From Deltaproteobacteria bacterium (lineage in GTDB: Bacteria > Desulfobacterota > Desulfobulbia > Desulfobulbales > UBA5123), in the NCBI GenBank assembly GCA_021788685.1, contig JAJYKH010000054.1, forward strand, positions 1-12,338: 12,338 nt of DNA, in the 5' to 3' direction. Positions 1 to 6,968 of this stretch are shown here, one piece after another. Numbering within the stretch: the stretch's first letter is position 1; every line of letters begins with the position of its first letter. The translations under genes and the position numbers were made by a program. Below the pieces are notes generated by a model, which saw only the letters and a list, made by a program, of their open reading frames with translations, was not told where the DNA came from and did not search any database.

Positions 1-1244
<1,244 letters not shown>

Positions 1245-1296
1245 ATTCGATTTCTCCTTCGCTCTTGTTCTTTCGAATTGGTTCTCGCGCAGACGG

Positions 1297-1330
1297 AACA
1301 GCCGTGACCTGTTTGTCAGGGCCGGCTGTT
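1297..1330 (-). other. Hairpin between groES and groEL
   Basis: The arms AACAGCCG (1297-1304) and CGGCTGTT (1323-1330) are perfectly complementary, and an inner CCTG/CAGG pair extends the stem around a TTTGT loop. The hairpin overlaps the groES stop codon. It is not followed by a U-run on the minus strand, so it does not look like an intrinsic terminator. It could be an mRNA stability or processing element that sets the groES:groEL ratio; that role is inferred. Confidence 0.5.
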
Positions 1331-1616
1331 ATTCCACAATGCCGAGGATGTCGTCTTCGCGCATGATCAGGTAATCTTCGCCTTCGAGCTTGATGTCAGT
1401 GCCGCCGTACTTGCTGAAGAGCACCCGGTCTCCGACCTTGACCTGGGGGGCGATGGTCTCGCCCTTGTCGTTGCGCTTGCCGGGGCCGACGGCCATCACC
1501 TTGCCCTCCGCCGGCTTTTCCTTGGCGGTATCGGGAATGATGATCCCGCCTTTGGTCTTCTCCTCCTCTTCCAGCCTCTTGATCAGCACACGATCATTCA
1601 ACGGACGAACTTTCAT
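1329..1616 (-). CDS. groES: GroES co-chaperonin (10 kDa)
   Basis: Lid of the GroEL folding chamber. The frame encodes 95 residues, the normal family length. It has the N-terminal strand MKVRPLNDRVLIKR, the mobile loop EEEKTKGGIIIPDTAKEKP (about residues 17-35) that docks on GroEL, the GKVMAVGPG turn, the VKVGDRVLFSKYGGTDIKL segment and the C-terminal EDYLIMREDDILGIVE. Start ATG 1616-1614 is preceded by a strong AGGAGG ribosome site at 1624-1629. It is the first gene of the groESL operon; groEL follows after a hairpin-containing gap. A heat-shock-like promoter is visible about 160 bases upstream. No CIRCE element (TTAGCACTC inverted repeat) was seen, so HrcA control is not supported here. Confidence 0.98.
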   Translation of the reverse strand: MKVRPLNDRVLIKRLEEEEKTKGGIIIPDTAKEKPAEGKVMAVGPGKRNDKGETIAPQVKVGDRVLFSKYGGTDIKLEGEDYLIMREDDILGIVE

Positions 1617-1774
1617 CTAACGCCTCCTAGCCTTTTGGTTGGTGATGAATGCTTGGATGACCGAACAAGGGCGGGACATGCGCCCGGCTTGATCCCGTCC
1701 GCCCTCGAAAGAGCCCGGCGGGAAATTCCGTGTGTTTCTGAGATGATCGGGGTTCCCGCCGGGGTTGGGCAAAC

Positions 1775-1802
1775 AATAGGGATGGTGTGGCGGAAAATCA
1801 AG
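1775..1802 (-). promoter_or_regulatory. Candidate sigma32-type promoter of groESL
   Basis: On the minus strand CTTGATT (1802-1796) is followed after 14 bases by CCCTATT (1781-1775). This is close to the enterobacterial heat-shock consensus CTTGAAA-N11-16-CCCCATNT. It lies just downstream of the ilvE terminator and upstream of groES, which is where a groESL promoter should be. It implies a leader of about 150 bases. The assignment rests on consensus similarity only. Confidence 0.45.
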
Positions 1803-1813
1803 GAGGGGAGCAC

Positions 1814-1846
1814 AAAAAAATTCCGGGCGGCGTGAAGCCAGCCCGG
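1814..1846 (-). terminator. Intrinsic terminator of ilvE
   Basis: Read on the minus strand, a GC stem CCGGGC/GCCCGG is extended by GGC/GCC across one bulged base around a TTCAC loop (1823-1846). It is followed directly by AATTTTTTT (1822-1814). It sits 30 bases after the ilvE stop and separates ilvE from the groESL promoter. Confidence 0.8.
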
Positions 1847-1875
1847 GAGTCGAAACCGAGCGAAAAAAGGAATTT

Positions 1876-2943
1876 TTAGACGATAACCGTCCAGCCGTAG
1901 GGGTCCTTGCGGGTGCCGTACTGGATGGACTGAAGCTCCTCGAACAATCGCTGGGAGAGGATCCCGACCTTGCCGCCGTTGATGATGACCTGCTCCCCCT
2001 TGTAGCAGAGCGAGCCCACCGGCGAGATCACCGCCGCAGTGCCGGTGCCGAAGGATTCCCGCAGAGAGCCGTCCTTGGCGGCGGCGATTACCTCATCGAT
2101 GGTGGTCGGCCGCTCGGTGACCTTGAGCCCCCAGTCTCGGAGCAGCCGCAGGGCCGAGTCGCGGGTGATCCCCGGCAGGATGCTGCCGGAAAGGGAGGGG
2201 GTGACCACCTCGTCGCCGATCACGAAGAAGATATTGCTGGTGCCCACCTCTTCCACGTAGCGCCGCTCGATGCCATCGAGCCAGAGCACTTGCGTGTAGC
2301 CCTGCTGCTGCGCCTCCACCGCGGCCTTGATGCTCGCGGCGTAGTTGCCGGCGGTTTTGGCCTCGCCCACTCCGCCGCGCACCGCCCGCACGTACTTGTC
2401 CGAGACGAAGATCTTGACGGGGTTGAATCCTTCCGGATAATAGGCGCCCACCGGCCCCTTGATGATGAAGAACAGATATTCCTTGGAGGGTCGTACTCCC
2501 AGGCCCGGCTCGGTGGCGATCATCGCCGGCCGGATGTAGAGCGAAGCCCCTTTGGCGGAAGGGATCCATTCCTGGTCCAGGCGAAGGAGCTGCTTGAGCG
2601 CCTCAAGCACGTCCGCCACCGGCACGGACGGCATGCAGATGCGGGCGGCCGAAACGTTCATCCGCTCGAAATTGGCGGTCGGCCGGAAGAGGCGGATCTG
2701 GTCGTCCTTGCCGCGGAAAGCCTTCATCCCTTCGAAAATGGCCTGCCCGTAATGGAAGACCATGGCCGCCGGCTCCAGCCAGAAAGGCTGGTACTTGCGA
2801 ATGACCGCGTCGTGCCACCCCCGGTCCGCGTGATAGGTCATCACGAACATGTGGTCGGTCAGGTAGCGGCCGAATCCGAGGGCATTCTGGTCGGGCTTGC
2901 ATTTCAGCTCGTGCGGCTCTGCCTTTTCAATCCTGATATCCAT
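1876..2943 (-). CDS. ilvE: Branched-chain amino acid aminotransferase
   Basis: Fold-type IV PLP enzyme that interconverts leucine, isoleucine and valine with their 2-oxoacids, using 2-oxoglutarate/glutamate; last step of branched-chain amino acid synthesis, cytosolic. The 355-residue frame matches the longer (BCAT, class II) subgroup. It shows FHYGQAIFEGMKAFR (63-77) and LFRPTANFERMN (85-96). It also has SLYIRPAMIAT (134-144), GEAKTAGNYAAS with the PLP-binding lysine at about 196, YVEEVGTSNIFF (229-240, with the PLP-contacting glutamate), ILPGITRDS (255-263) and the phosphate-binding GTGTAAVISPVG (299-310). ATG at 2943 has AGAGG about nine bases upstream. The gene is alone between its own promoter (3023-3050) and a terminator (1814-1846). 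No attenuator or leader peptide was recognised. Confidence 0.96.
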   Translation of the reverse strand: MDIRIEKAEPHELKCKPDQNALGFGRYLTDHMFVMTYHADRGWHDAVIRKYQPFWLEPAAMVFHYGQAIFEGMKAFRGKDDQIRLFRPTANFERMNVSAARICMPSVPVADVLEALKQLLRLDQEWIPSAKGASLYIRPAMIATEPGLGVRPSKEYLFFIIKGPVGAYYPEGFNPVKIFVSDKYVRAVRGGVGEAKTAGNYAASIKAAVEAQQQGYTQVLWLDGIERRYVEEVGTSNIFFVIGDEVVTPSLSGSILPGITRDSALRLLRDWGLKVTERPTTIDEVIAAAKDGSLRESFGTGTAAVISPVGSLCYKGEQVIINGGKVGILSQRLFEELQSIQYGTRKDPYGWTVIV

Positions 2944-3022
2944 TGCGAAATACCTCTTCTCTCAAAAAACCGGCAGTACAGGCTGGCTCAATACTCCGGG
3001 AATTCCCACGGGAGAAAAAATA

Positions 3023-3050
3023 TATATAGCCGATAACCCCGGCCTTTCAA
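3023..3050 (-). promoter_or_regulatory. Sigma70-type promoter of ilvE
   Basis: The minus strand carries TTGAAA (3050-3045), a 16-base spacer and TATATA (3028-3023). It points leftward into ilvE, giving a leader of about 70 bases. Confidence 0.6.
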
Positions 3051-3102
3051 ACTGCTTATTTACCGATCCGGTCCAGCTCTCTGCGCGCGGCCAAGATTCT
3101 CT

Positions 3103-3130
3103 TTGAGACAAAAGGCCGGGAAGGTATAAT
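3103..3130 (+). promoter_or_regulatory. Sigma70-type promoter of the AI-2E family gene
   Basis: TTGAGA (3103-3108), a 16-base spacer and a perfect TATAAT (3125-3130) precede the rightward membrane-protein gene. The expected start of transcription is near 3137, about 50 bases before the ATG. Confidence 0.7.
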
Positions 3131-3186
3131 CAGCACGCCATTATTTTTGCCCGCAAACCCGTGGCTTCCGGCAGGACATTGCAGCG

Positions 3187-4302
3187 ATGGATTCCCAGGA
3201 CAATTACCCTTACACCCCCCTGGTGTTCAAGTACTTCCTGCTGTTGTTCGCCTTCTCCATCCTGTTGCTGGTGCGCCTTTTTTGGCCTTTCCTCCCCATC
3301 CTGGTCCTTTCGTACCTGCTCACCGGCATCTTCAGGCCCGCCTATCATTTGTTGCGGCGGCGGCTCTCATCGGTCCCCGCATCGCTGCTCACCTGCCTTC
3401 TCGTTGTGCTCGTGGTTTTCCTCCCCCTGGTCTTTTTCGTGGTGACCCTTTCGCATGAGGCCTTCGCCCTCTATCAGGCGGGGAAGGGGGTCAACCTCGG
3501 CCTACGGCTCCGGGAGCTAATCGAAGGAAACGCGATCGTCCACGACACGCGGGCGGTCCTGGCCGACTTCGGAATCGTTATCGAGCCGGATAGCTTCAGT
3601 CAATGGCTGTCCGGATTGGCCAAGGTCGCAGGCATGCTTCTGTATGATCACGCGAGCGCCTGGGCGGCGAACATCATGGGCTTCGTGGTCAAATTCTTCA
3701 TCATGATCATTGTCATCTTCTTCCTGCTCATCGACCATGAACGGCTGGTGGATTTCATGCTCCGCCTCTCGCCCTTGCCCGAAGAGCAGAAACGCTCACT
3801 GATCCGCAAATTTGACGACATCGCCTGGGCCGTCCTCATCGGCAACGGGGTAAGTGGCCTGATTCAGGGCACCCTCGGCGGGATCGCCTTCGCGATTTTC
3901 GGCTTGGGCTCCCCCGTTCTCTGGGCCGGGATCATGGGGGTTCTCGCTTTCCTGCCCATCTTCGGCATTGGCCTGGTCCTGGTGCCCGCCGCCTTTCTCC
4001 TCCTGGCAAAAGGAAAGATCGCCTCCTGTGTGGTCCTCCTGCTCTTCTACATGGTCGTCACCTTCTCGATCGAGCACATCGTCAAGCCCAAGATGGTGAG
4101 CGAGGGGGCCAAGATGCACACCCTGCTGGCTCTTCTGTCAATCATCGGGGGTCTGAGCGTTTTCGGGATCATGGGCATCGTCTACGGACCGCTCATCGTC
4201 ACTGCTTTCCTGTCCCTGGCGGAGATCTATCTCGGCACTTACGACGAGCACGTGCGGGTGAGCAACGGCGGGACCCCCCCGGCACCGGCCGACTGGCGGT
4301 AG
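3187..4302 (+). CDS. AI-2E family (PerM/YdiK-like) membrane transporter
   Basis: Inner-membrane protein of the AI-2E transporter family (PF01594). Members have been proposed as autoinducer-2 exporters, permeases or Na+/H+ antiporters, so the substrate is not predictable here. The 371-residue product is of normal length. Hydrophobic spans are visible at about 13-35 (two closely packed helices), 60-85, 155-180, and a cluster from about 225 to 350. The family's signature middle block is present as ISGLIQGTLGGIAF-like (written here GVSGLIQGTLGGIAF), followed by WAGIMGVLAFLPIFG, then IEHIVKPKMVSEGAKMH and the C-terminal GGLSVFGIMGIVYGPLIV. ATG 3187 follows AGGA at 3173-3176. It is divergent from ilvE and is the last host gene before the tRNA fragment. 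No terminator was seen after it. Confidence 0.93.
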   Translation: MDSQDNYPYTPLVFKYFLLLFAFSILLLVRLFWPFLPILVLSYLLTGIFRPAYHLLRRRLSSVPASLLTCLLVVLVVFLPLVFFVVTLSHEAFALYQAGKGVNLGLRLRELIEGNAIVHDTRAVLADFGIVIEPDSFSQWLSGLAKVAGMLLYDHASAWAANIMGFVVKFFIMIIVIFFLLIDHERLVDFMLRLSPLPEEQKRSLIRKFDDIAWAVLIGNGVSGLIQGTLGGIAFAIFGLGSPVLWAGIMGVLAFLPIFGIGLVLVPAAFLLLAKGKIASCVVLLLFYMVVTFSIEHIVKPKMVSEGAKMHTLLALLSIIGGLSVFGIMGIVYGPLIVTAFLSLAEIYLGTYDEHVRVSNGGTPPAPADWR

Positions 4303-4314
4303 GATAGGGGAAAC

Positions 4315-4359
<45 letters not shown>

Positions 4360-4373
4360 TCTCTTCAGAGCTT

Positions 4374-4399
4374 TTTTCACCCCTTTTCACCCCCTTTCA
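4374..4399. repeat. 10-bp tandem repeat TTTTCACCCC near att
   Basis: TTTTCACCCC occurs twice back to back (4374-4383, 4384-4393) and continues as a partial third copy after one inserted C. It lies between the tRNA fragment and the integrase promoter, where arm-type recombinase or excisionase sites are usually found. Function is inferred from position. Confidence 0.5.
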
Positions 4400-4427
4400 A
4401 TTCCATCCATTTTTCTCCCAGAATTCA

Positions 4428-4456
4428 TTGACATTACAGCTAAATAGGTCTATTTT
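4428..4456 (+). promoter_or_regulatory. Integrase promoter with overlapping palindrome
   Basis: A perfect TTGACA (4428-4433), a 17-base spacer and TATTTT (4451-4456) form a strong sigma70-type promoter facing the integrase. The 6-2-6 palindrome AAATAG-GT-CTATTT (4442-4455) covers the -10 box and could be a repressor site. The binding protein is unknown; the island's own XRE regulators are candidates. Confidence 0.65.
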
Positions 4457-4469
4457 GCGTTGCATGTTT

Positions 4470-4522
4470 TTTCATGACATTTCATGACCCGCTAGCCTAA
4501 AAAGCTGGACATAGGCTGGACA
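4470..4522 (+). repeat. Phased direct repeats in the integrase leader
   Basis: TTTCATGAC is repeated at 4470-4478 and 4480-4488, exactly ten bases apart (one helical turn). GCTGGACA is repeated at 4504-4511 and 4515-4522, eleven bases apart. Both pairs sit between the promoter and the start codon of the recombinase. They look like cooperative binding sites for integrase arms, an excisionase or a regulator. No function can be read directly. Confidence 0.5.
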
Positions 4523-4540
4523 AATTTAAGGGGTTAAAGC

Positions 4541-5740
4541 ATGGCAAAATGGATCAAAACTTCATCTCCGGGAGTCCGTTTTCGGGAACATCCTGCCAGG
4601 AAGCACGGCATCCTGCCTGATCGCTATTACTCCATCTACTATAAGATAGACAGCCGCCAGGTCGAGGAGGCGCTCGGCTGGGCCAGCGAGGGGTGGACCC
4701 AGGAAAAGGCCGCCGCCATCCGCCACCAGATGAAAAACAGCGCGAAAAGCGGCGGCCCCCGGACACTGAAGGAAGCTCGGGCCGAGGCTTCCGCCGCCTT
4801 GTCCGTGGGAGAGGTCATTTCCGAATTCTGGGAAAAAGAGCTGCAGCACAAGAAAGCAGGGGCGGAAAAGTTGCGCCTCCTGAAAAAGGATGTCCTGCCT
4901 CTCTGGAGCGAGCGCAAGGTGGCCGACATCAAGCGGCGGGACATCGTGCTGCTGCTCGATAGGATCGAAAACCGGGCGCCGGTGACGAGAAACCGGGTGC
5001 AGGGGGCCTTGACCCGCCTTTTCAATTTCGCGGCCGAGCGAGGCGTTATCGAGAACTCGCCTTGCACCAGAATCCGCAAGGTTCCGGAAAAGGGGAGAAG
5101 CCGCGTTCTGAACGATGAGGAAATCAAGCTGCTGTGGGCTGCCCTGGAGATAGACAACAAGGCTGTCGATATCTACCCCATCACCAAGCTGGTTTTGAAA
5201 ATGATCCTTTTAACCGGCCAAAGGCCCGGCGAAGTCAGCGGCACCCCCTGGGCCGAAATCGATGAGGAAAGCGGCTTTTGGAACATTCCAGCGGCTAGAA
5301 TGAAGAACAAGGAGGCCCATAGGGTGCCGCTCTGCAAAATGGCTTTGGATGTCATCGAGCAGGCCCGGCTGATTTTCGGCGGCGACAGCACCTACGTCTT
5401 TAGAAGCTCTCATTTTGAAGACGATCCGATTAAGCCCCTCAGCCTTTCCAGGGCTGTTGCGCGGCACTGGAAGGAAATCGGCTTCACCGAAAAATTCACC
5501 CCCCACGATTTGCGGCGGACGCTCCGGACCAGGCTGGCCGAGCTGGGTGTCTCCGATGTCATCGGCGAGCGCGTCTTGGGCCACAAGCTGCAAGGGGTCA
5601 TGGCCGTCTACAACCGGTACAGCTATGACCAGGAAAAGCGGCAGGCCCTTGAGCAATGGGAAAGACGGCTGCGGCGGGTCGTGGGGCTAGAGCCGCTGGC
5701 GCAGCCAGGGAAGATTATCACCCTCCGAGCGGCAACTTGA
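4541..5740 (+). CDS. int: Tyrosine recombinase / phage-type integrase
   Basis: Site-specific recombinase that would integrate and excise the island at the proline tRNA. The 399-residue product has an N-terminal arm-binding region, a core-binding helical domain around 90-170 (VISEFWEKELQHKK...) and a C-terminal catalytic domain. The complete active-site set is visible: R228 in TGQRPGE, a lysine in MKNKEAHRVPL (about 255-257), H322 and R325 in PHDLRRT, H348 in LGH, and the nucleophile Y357 in AVYNRYSY. It therefore looks intact and active. ATG 4541 has AAGGGG seven bases upstream and a good promoter. The 3' end overlaps the candidate TTG start of the toxin gene in a TTGA junction. This architecture is typical of P4-like genomic-island integrases. 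Its location next to the displaced tRNA fragment, rather than next to the intact tRNA, is slightly unusual. Confidence 0.95.
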   Translation: MAKWIKTSSPGVRFREHPARKHGILPDRYYSIYYKIDSRQVEEALGWASEGWTQEKAAAIRHQMKNSAKSGGPRTLKEARAEASAALSVGEVISEFWEKELQHKKAGAEKLRLLKKDVLPLWSERKVADIKRRDIVLLLDRIENRAPVTRNRVQGALTRLFNFAAERGVIENSPCTRIRKVPEKGRSRVLNDEEIKLLWAALEIDNKAVDIYPITKLVLKMILLTGQRPGEVSGTPWAEIDEESGFWNIPAARMKNKEAHRVPLCKMALDVIEQARLIFGGDSTYVFRSSHFEDDPIKPLSLSRAVARHWKEIGFTEKFTPHDLRRTLRTRLAELGVSDVIGERVLGHKLQGVMAVYNRYSYDQEKRQALEQWERRLRRVVGLEPLAQPGKIITLRAAT

Positions 5741-5765
5741 AAAATACCAAAGATAGGTATAAAAT
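5737..5765 (+). promoter_or_regulatory. Candidate promoter of the toxin-antitoxin operon
   Basis: TTGAAA (5737-5742), a 17-base spacer and TAAAAT (5760-5765) make a good sigma70-type promoter. It begins on the integrase stop codon. If it is used, transcription starts near 5772, which would exclude the TTG 5737 start of the toxin on that transcript. Confidence 0.5.
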
Positions 5766-6042
5766 AATACGATGGAAGGTGCTTATCACCAAGAAAGCAG
5801 AAAAACAGGCATTGAAACTGCCCCAGCCGGTGCGCGATACCCTGTATACCTTGATGGCCTGCATCCGGGAAGCCGGGCCGGTTCGGGGGGAGTGGCCGAA
5901 TTACTCCAAGTTGCCCGGAAACAAGCATCACTGCCACCTTAAAAAAGGCAAGCCCACCTATGTGGCAGTGTGGACGGAAGACAAAACCACCATCACCGTG
6001 GAGGTCGTCTATGCAGGCACGCACGAAAAAGCGCCTTATTGA
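5737..6042 (+). CDS. RelE/HigB-superfamily toxin
   Basis: Probable mRNA-interferase-type toxin of a type II toxin-antitoxin pair. The conserved body begins at RWKVLITKKAEKQ, a first beta strand plus lysine-rich helix. It continues with LPQPVRDTLYTLMACIREAGPVRGEWPNYSK (helices) and ends in beta strands with HHCHLKKGKPTYVAVW and VEVVYAGTHEKAPY. This is a deltaproteobacteria-type RelE-like family that I recognise by pattern. The start is uncertain. TTG 5737 (101 residues, overlapping the integrase stop as TTGA) includes all conserved sequence, whereas GTG 5779 (87 residues) removes two conserved residues; an in-frame ATG at 5656 lies inside the integrase gene. The gene order toxin then antitoxin, with a 32-base overlap, is the HigBA order. 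RelE-fold toxins generally act on mRNA at the ribosome; that activity is inferred. Confidence 0.8.
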   Translation: MKNTKDRYKIIRWKVLITKKAEKQALKLPQPVRDTLYTLMACIREAGPVRGEWPNYSKLPGNKHHCHLKKGKPTYVAVWTEDKTTITVEVVYAGTHEKAPY

Positions 6043-6376
6043 AACGGGACTCGTCCCGCTCCATTTCATGGTCCACCCGGCCAATGTGGAACGGATTAAG
6101 CGTTATGTTGCAGCGGTCGAACCCGACGAAGAGGACGAGGGCACCATGACCGCCGAAGAGTTCTTCGCAAAGCACTTCACCGGTCAGACCGAAGGGGCCG
6201 TTGTCCTCCGAGGCGCCCGCCATCGCGAGAACCTGACTCAGGCGCAATTGGCCGAGCTGACCGGCATCCCTCAGCGGCACATCTCCGAGATGGAGAACGG
6301 CAAGCGGACCATTGGTAAGGAGCGGGCCAAGCTCCTGTCCAAGGCCCTGAACACGGATTATCGGGTCTTTTTGTAG
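6011..6376 (+). CDS. XRE-family antitoxin (HigA-like), first copy
   Basis: DNA-binding antitoxin expected to neutralise the preceding toxin and repress the operon. It has 121 residues. The N-terminal part (about 1-60, with ERIKRYVAAVEPDEEDEGTM) is acidic and probably contains the toxin-binding region. A helix-turn-helix follows from about residue 66: LRGARHRENLTQAQLAELTG, IPQRHISEMENGKR, TIGKERAKLLSKALNTDYRVFL. ATG 6011 is chosen because GGAGG lies six bases upstream at 6000-6004, inside the toxin gene. The overlap suggests translational coupling. Its last 126 bases are almost identical to the end of another gene at 6714-6968. Confidence 0.85.
   Translation: MQARTKKRLIETGLVPLHFMVHPANVERIKRYVAAVEPDEEDEGTMTAEEFFAKHFTGQTEGAVVLRGARHRENLTQAQLAELTGIPQRHISEMENGKRTIGKERAKLLSKALNTDYRVFL
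6251..6376 (+). repeat. 126-bp direct repeat, copy 1
   Basis: This stretch matches 6843-6968 at 122 of 126 positions by direct comparison. The only changes are C/T at base 7, A/G in a lysine/glutamate codon, and two synonymous third-position changes near the end. It covers the HTH core and the stop codon. Upstream of the repeat the two genes are much less alike in DNA, although their proteins remain alignable. Confidence 0.95.
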
Positions 6377-6399
6377 CTGGAGCTCAAGAAAAACTCGCC

Positions 6400-6717
6400 A
6401 TGAAAAATAAAGCAAGGAGCCGCATTCTGGAAGCGGTCCACGAAACCGCGTGTGATCTCCACAAGGCAGGCTTTATCGATAAACGGCGGATGCGCGAGTA
6501 TGATGCCCTATGTCTTGCGCCCGTGCCGGAGTACGACGCAGAGAAGATCCGGGCCATCCGTGAACGGTATCACCTCAGCCAAGCCGTCTTGGCTTCGGTC
6601 CTGAACACGAGTCTTTCAACGGTTCGCAAATGGGAGATTGGCGATAAGCACCCGAGCGGCCCATCCCAAAAGCTGCTCAATTTGCTCGACCGCAAAGGAC
6701 TGGAGGCAGTTCTTTGA
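6400..6717 (+). CDS. NadS/YiaG-like HTH antitoxin, no cognate toxin seen
   Basis: A 105-residue DNA-binding protein of the COG2944-type antitoxins usually found after a HigB-like toxin. The N-terminal helices (ILEAVHETACDLHKAGFIDKRRMREYDAL) and the linker with PVPEYDAEKIRAIRERY lead into a helix-turn-helix (LSQAVLASVLNTSLSTVRKWEIGDKHPSG, about residues 60-90). The C-terminal LLNLLDRKGLEAVL follows. ATG 6400 begins 23 bases after the previous stop; no strong ribosome site is visible close to it. Its normal toxin partner would sit directly upstream, but that place is occupied by another antitoxin, so it appears orphaned. It ends in a TTGA overlap with the next gene. Identification as an antitoxin-type regulator is firm; its present role is open. 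Confidence 0.85.
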   Translation: MKNKARSRILEAVHETACDLHKAGFIDKRRMREYDALCLAPVPEYDAEKIRAIRERYHLSQAVLASVLNTSLSTVRKWEIGDKHPSGPSQKLLNLLDRKGLEAVL

Positions 6718-6968
6718 AAAATCGCCTTACCGATGATTCCATTCCCTGGCGTGAAGCCTTCCCGGAGTACACCGATGGGCAATTACCCGGTGTCTGCCCG
6801 GCTGGTTCTCGAATCCGTGAAGGTCTCTCTCAGCGTCAACTTGCCGAGTTGACCGGCATCCCTCAGCGGCACATCTCCGAGATGGAGAACGGCAAGCGGA
6901 CCATTGGTAAGGAGCGGGCCGAGCTCCTGTCCAAGGCCCTGAACACGGATTACCGCGTCTTTTTGTAG
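6714..6968 (+). CDS. XRE-family antitoxin, second copy, no toxin seen
   Basis: An 84-residue HTH protein starting at TTG 6714, which overlaps the previous gene's TGA stop (TTGA). The N-terminal LTDDSIPWREAFPEYTDGQLPGV resembles a recognisable family of small XRE regulators, so this is probably a complete gene of a shorter subfamily rather than a fragment. The HTH part (RIREGLSQRQLAELTG, IPQRHISEMENGKR, NTDYRVFL) is nearly identical to the end of the antitoxin at 6011-6376, differing in that part by one K-to-E change. No toxin gene adjoins it. Its last 19 bases overlap, tail to tail, the end of the convergent ATPase gene. Confidence 0.8.
   Translation: MKNRLTDDSIPWREAFPEYTDGQLPGVCPAGSRIREGLSQRQLAELTGIPQRHISEMENGKRTIGKERAELLSKALNTDYRVFL
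6843..6968 (+). repeat. 126-bp direct repeat, copy 2
   Basis: Partner of 6251-6376, 592 bases away in the same orientation, 97% identical. The pair flanks the orphan NadS-like gene. Recombination between the copies would delete that gene and fuse the two XRE genes. Confidence 0.95.

Noticed and set aside
1617..1875. CIRCE operator upstream of groES
   Set aside because: No TTAGCACTC/GAGTGCTAA inverted repeat was found in the upstream region.
2290..3036. Plus-strand open frame (248 codons) opposite ilvE
   Set aside because: Histidine/arginine-rich shadow of a certain aminotransferase gene that runs past its start without any family signal.
4374..4522. CRISPR-like array
   Set aside because: The repeats are 8-10 bases, tandem or nearly so, with no spacers of regular 30-40 base length and no cas genes.
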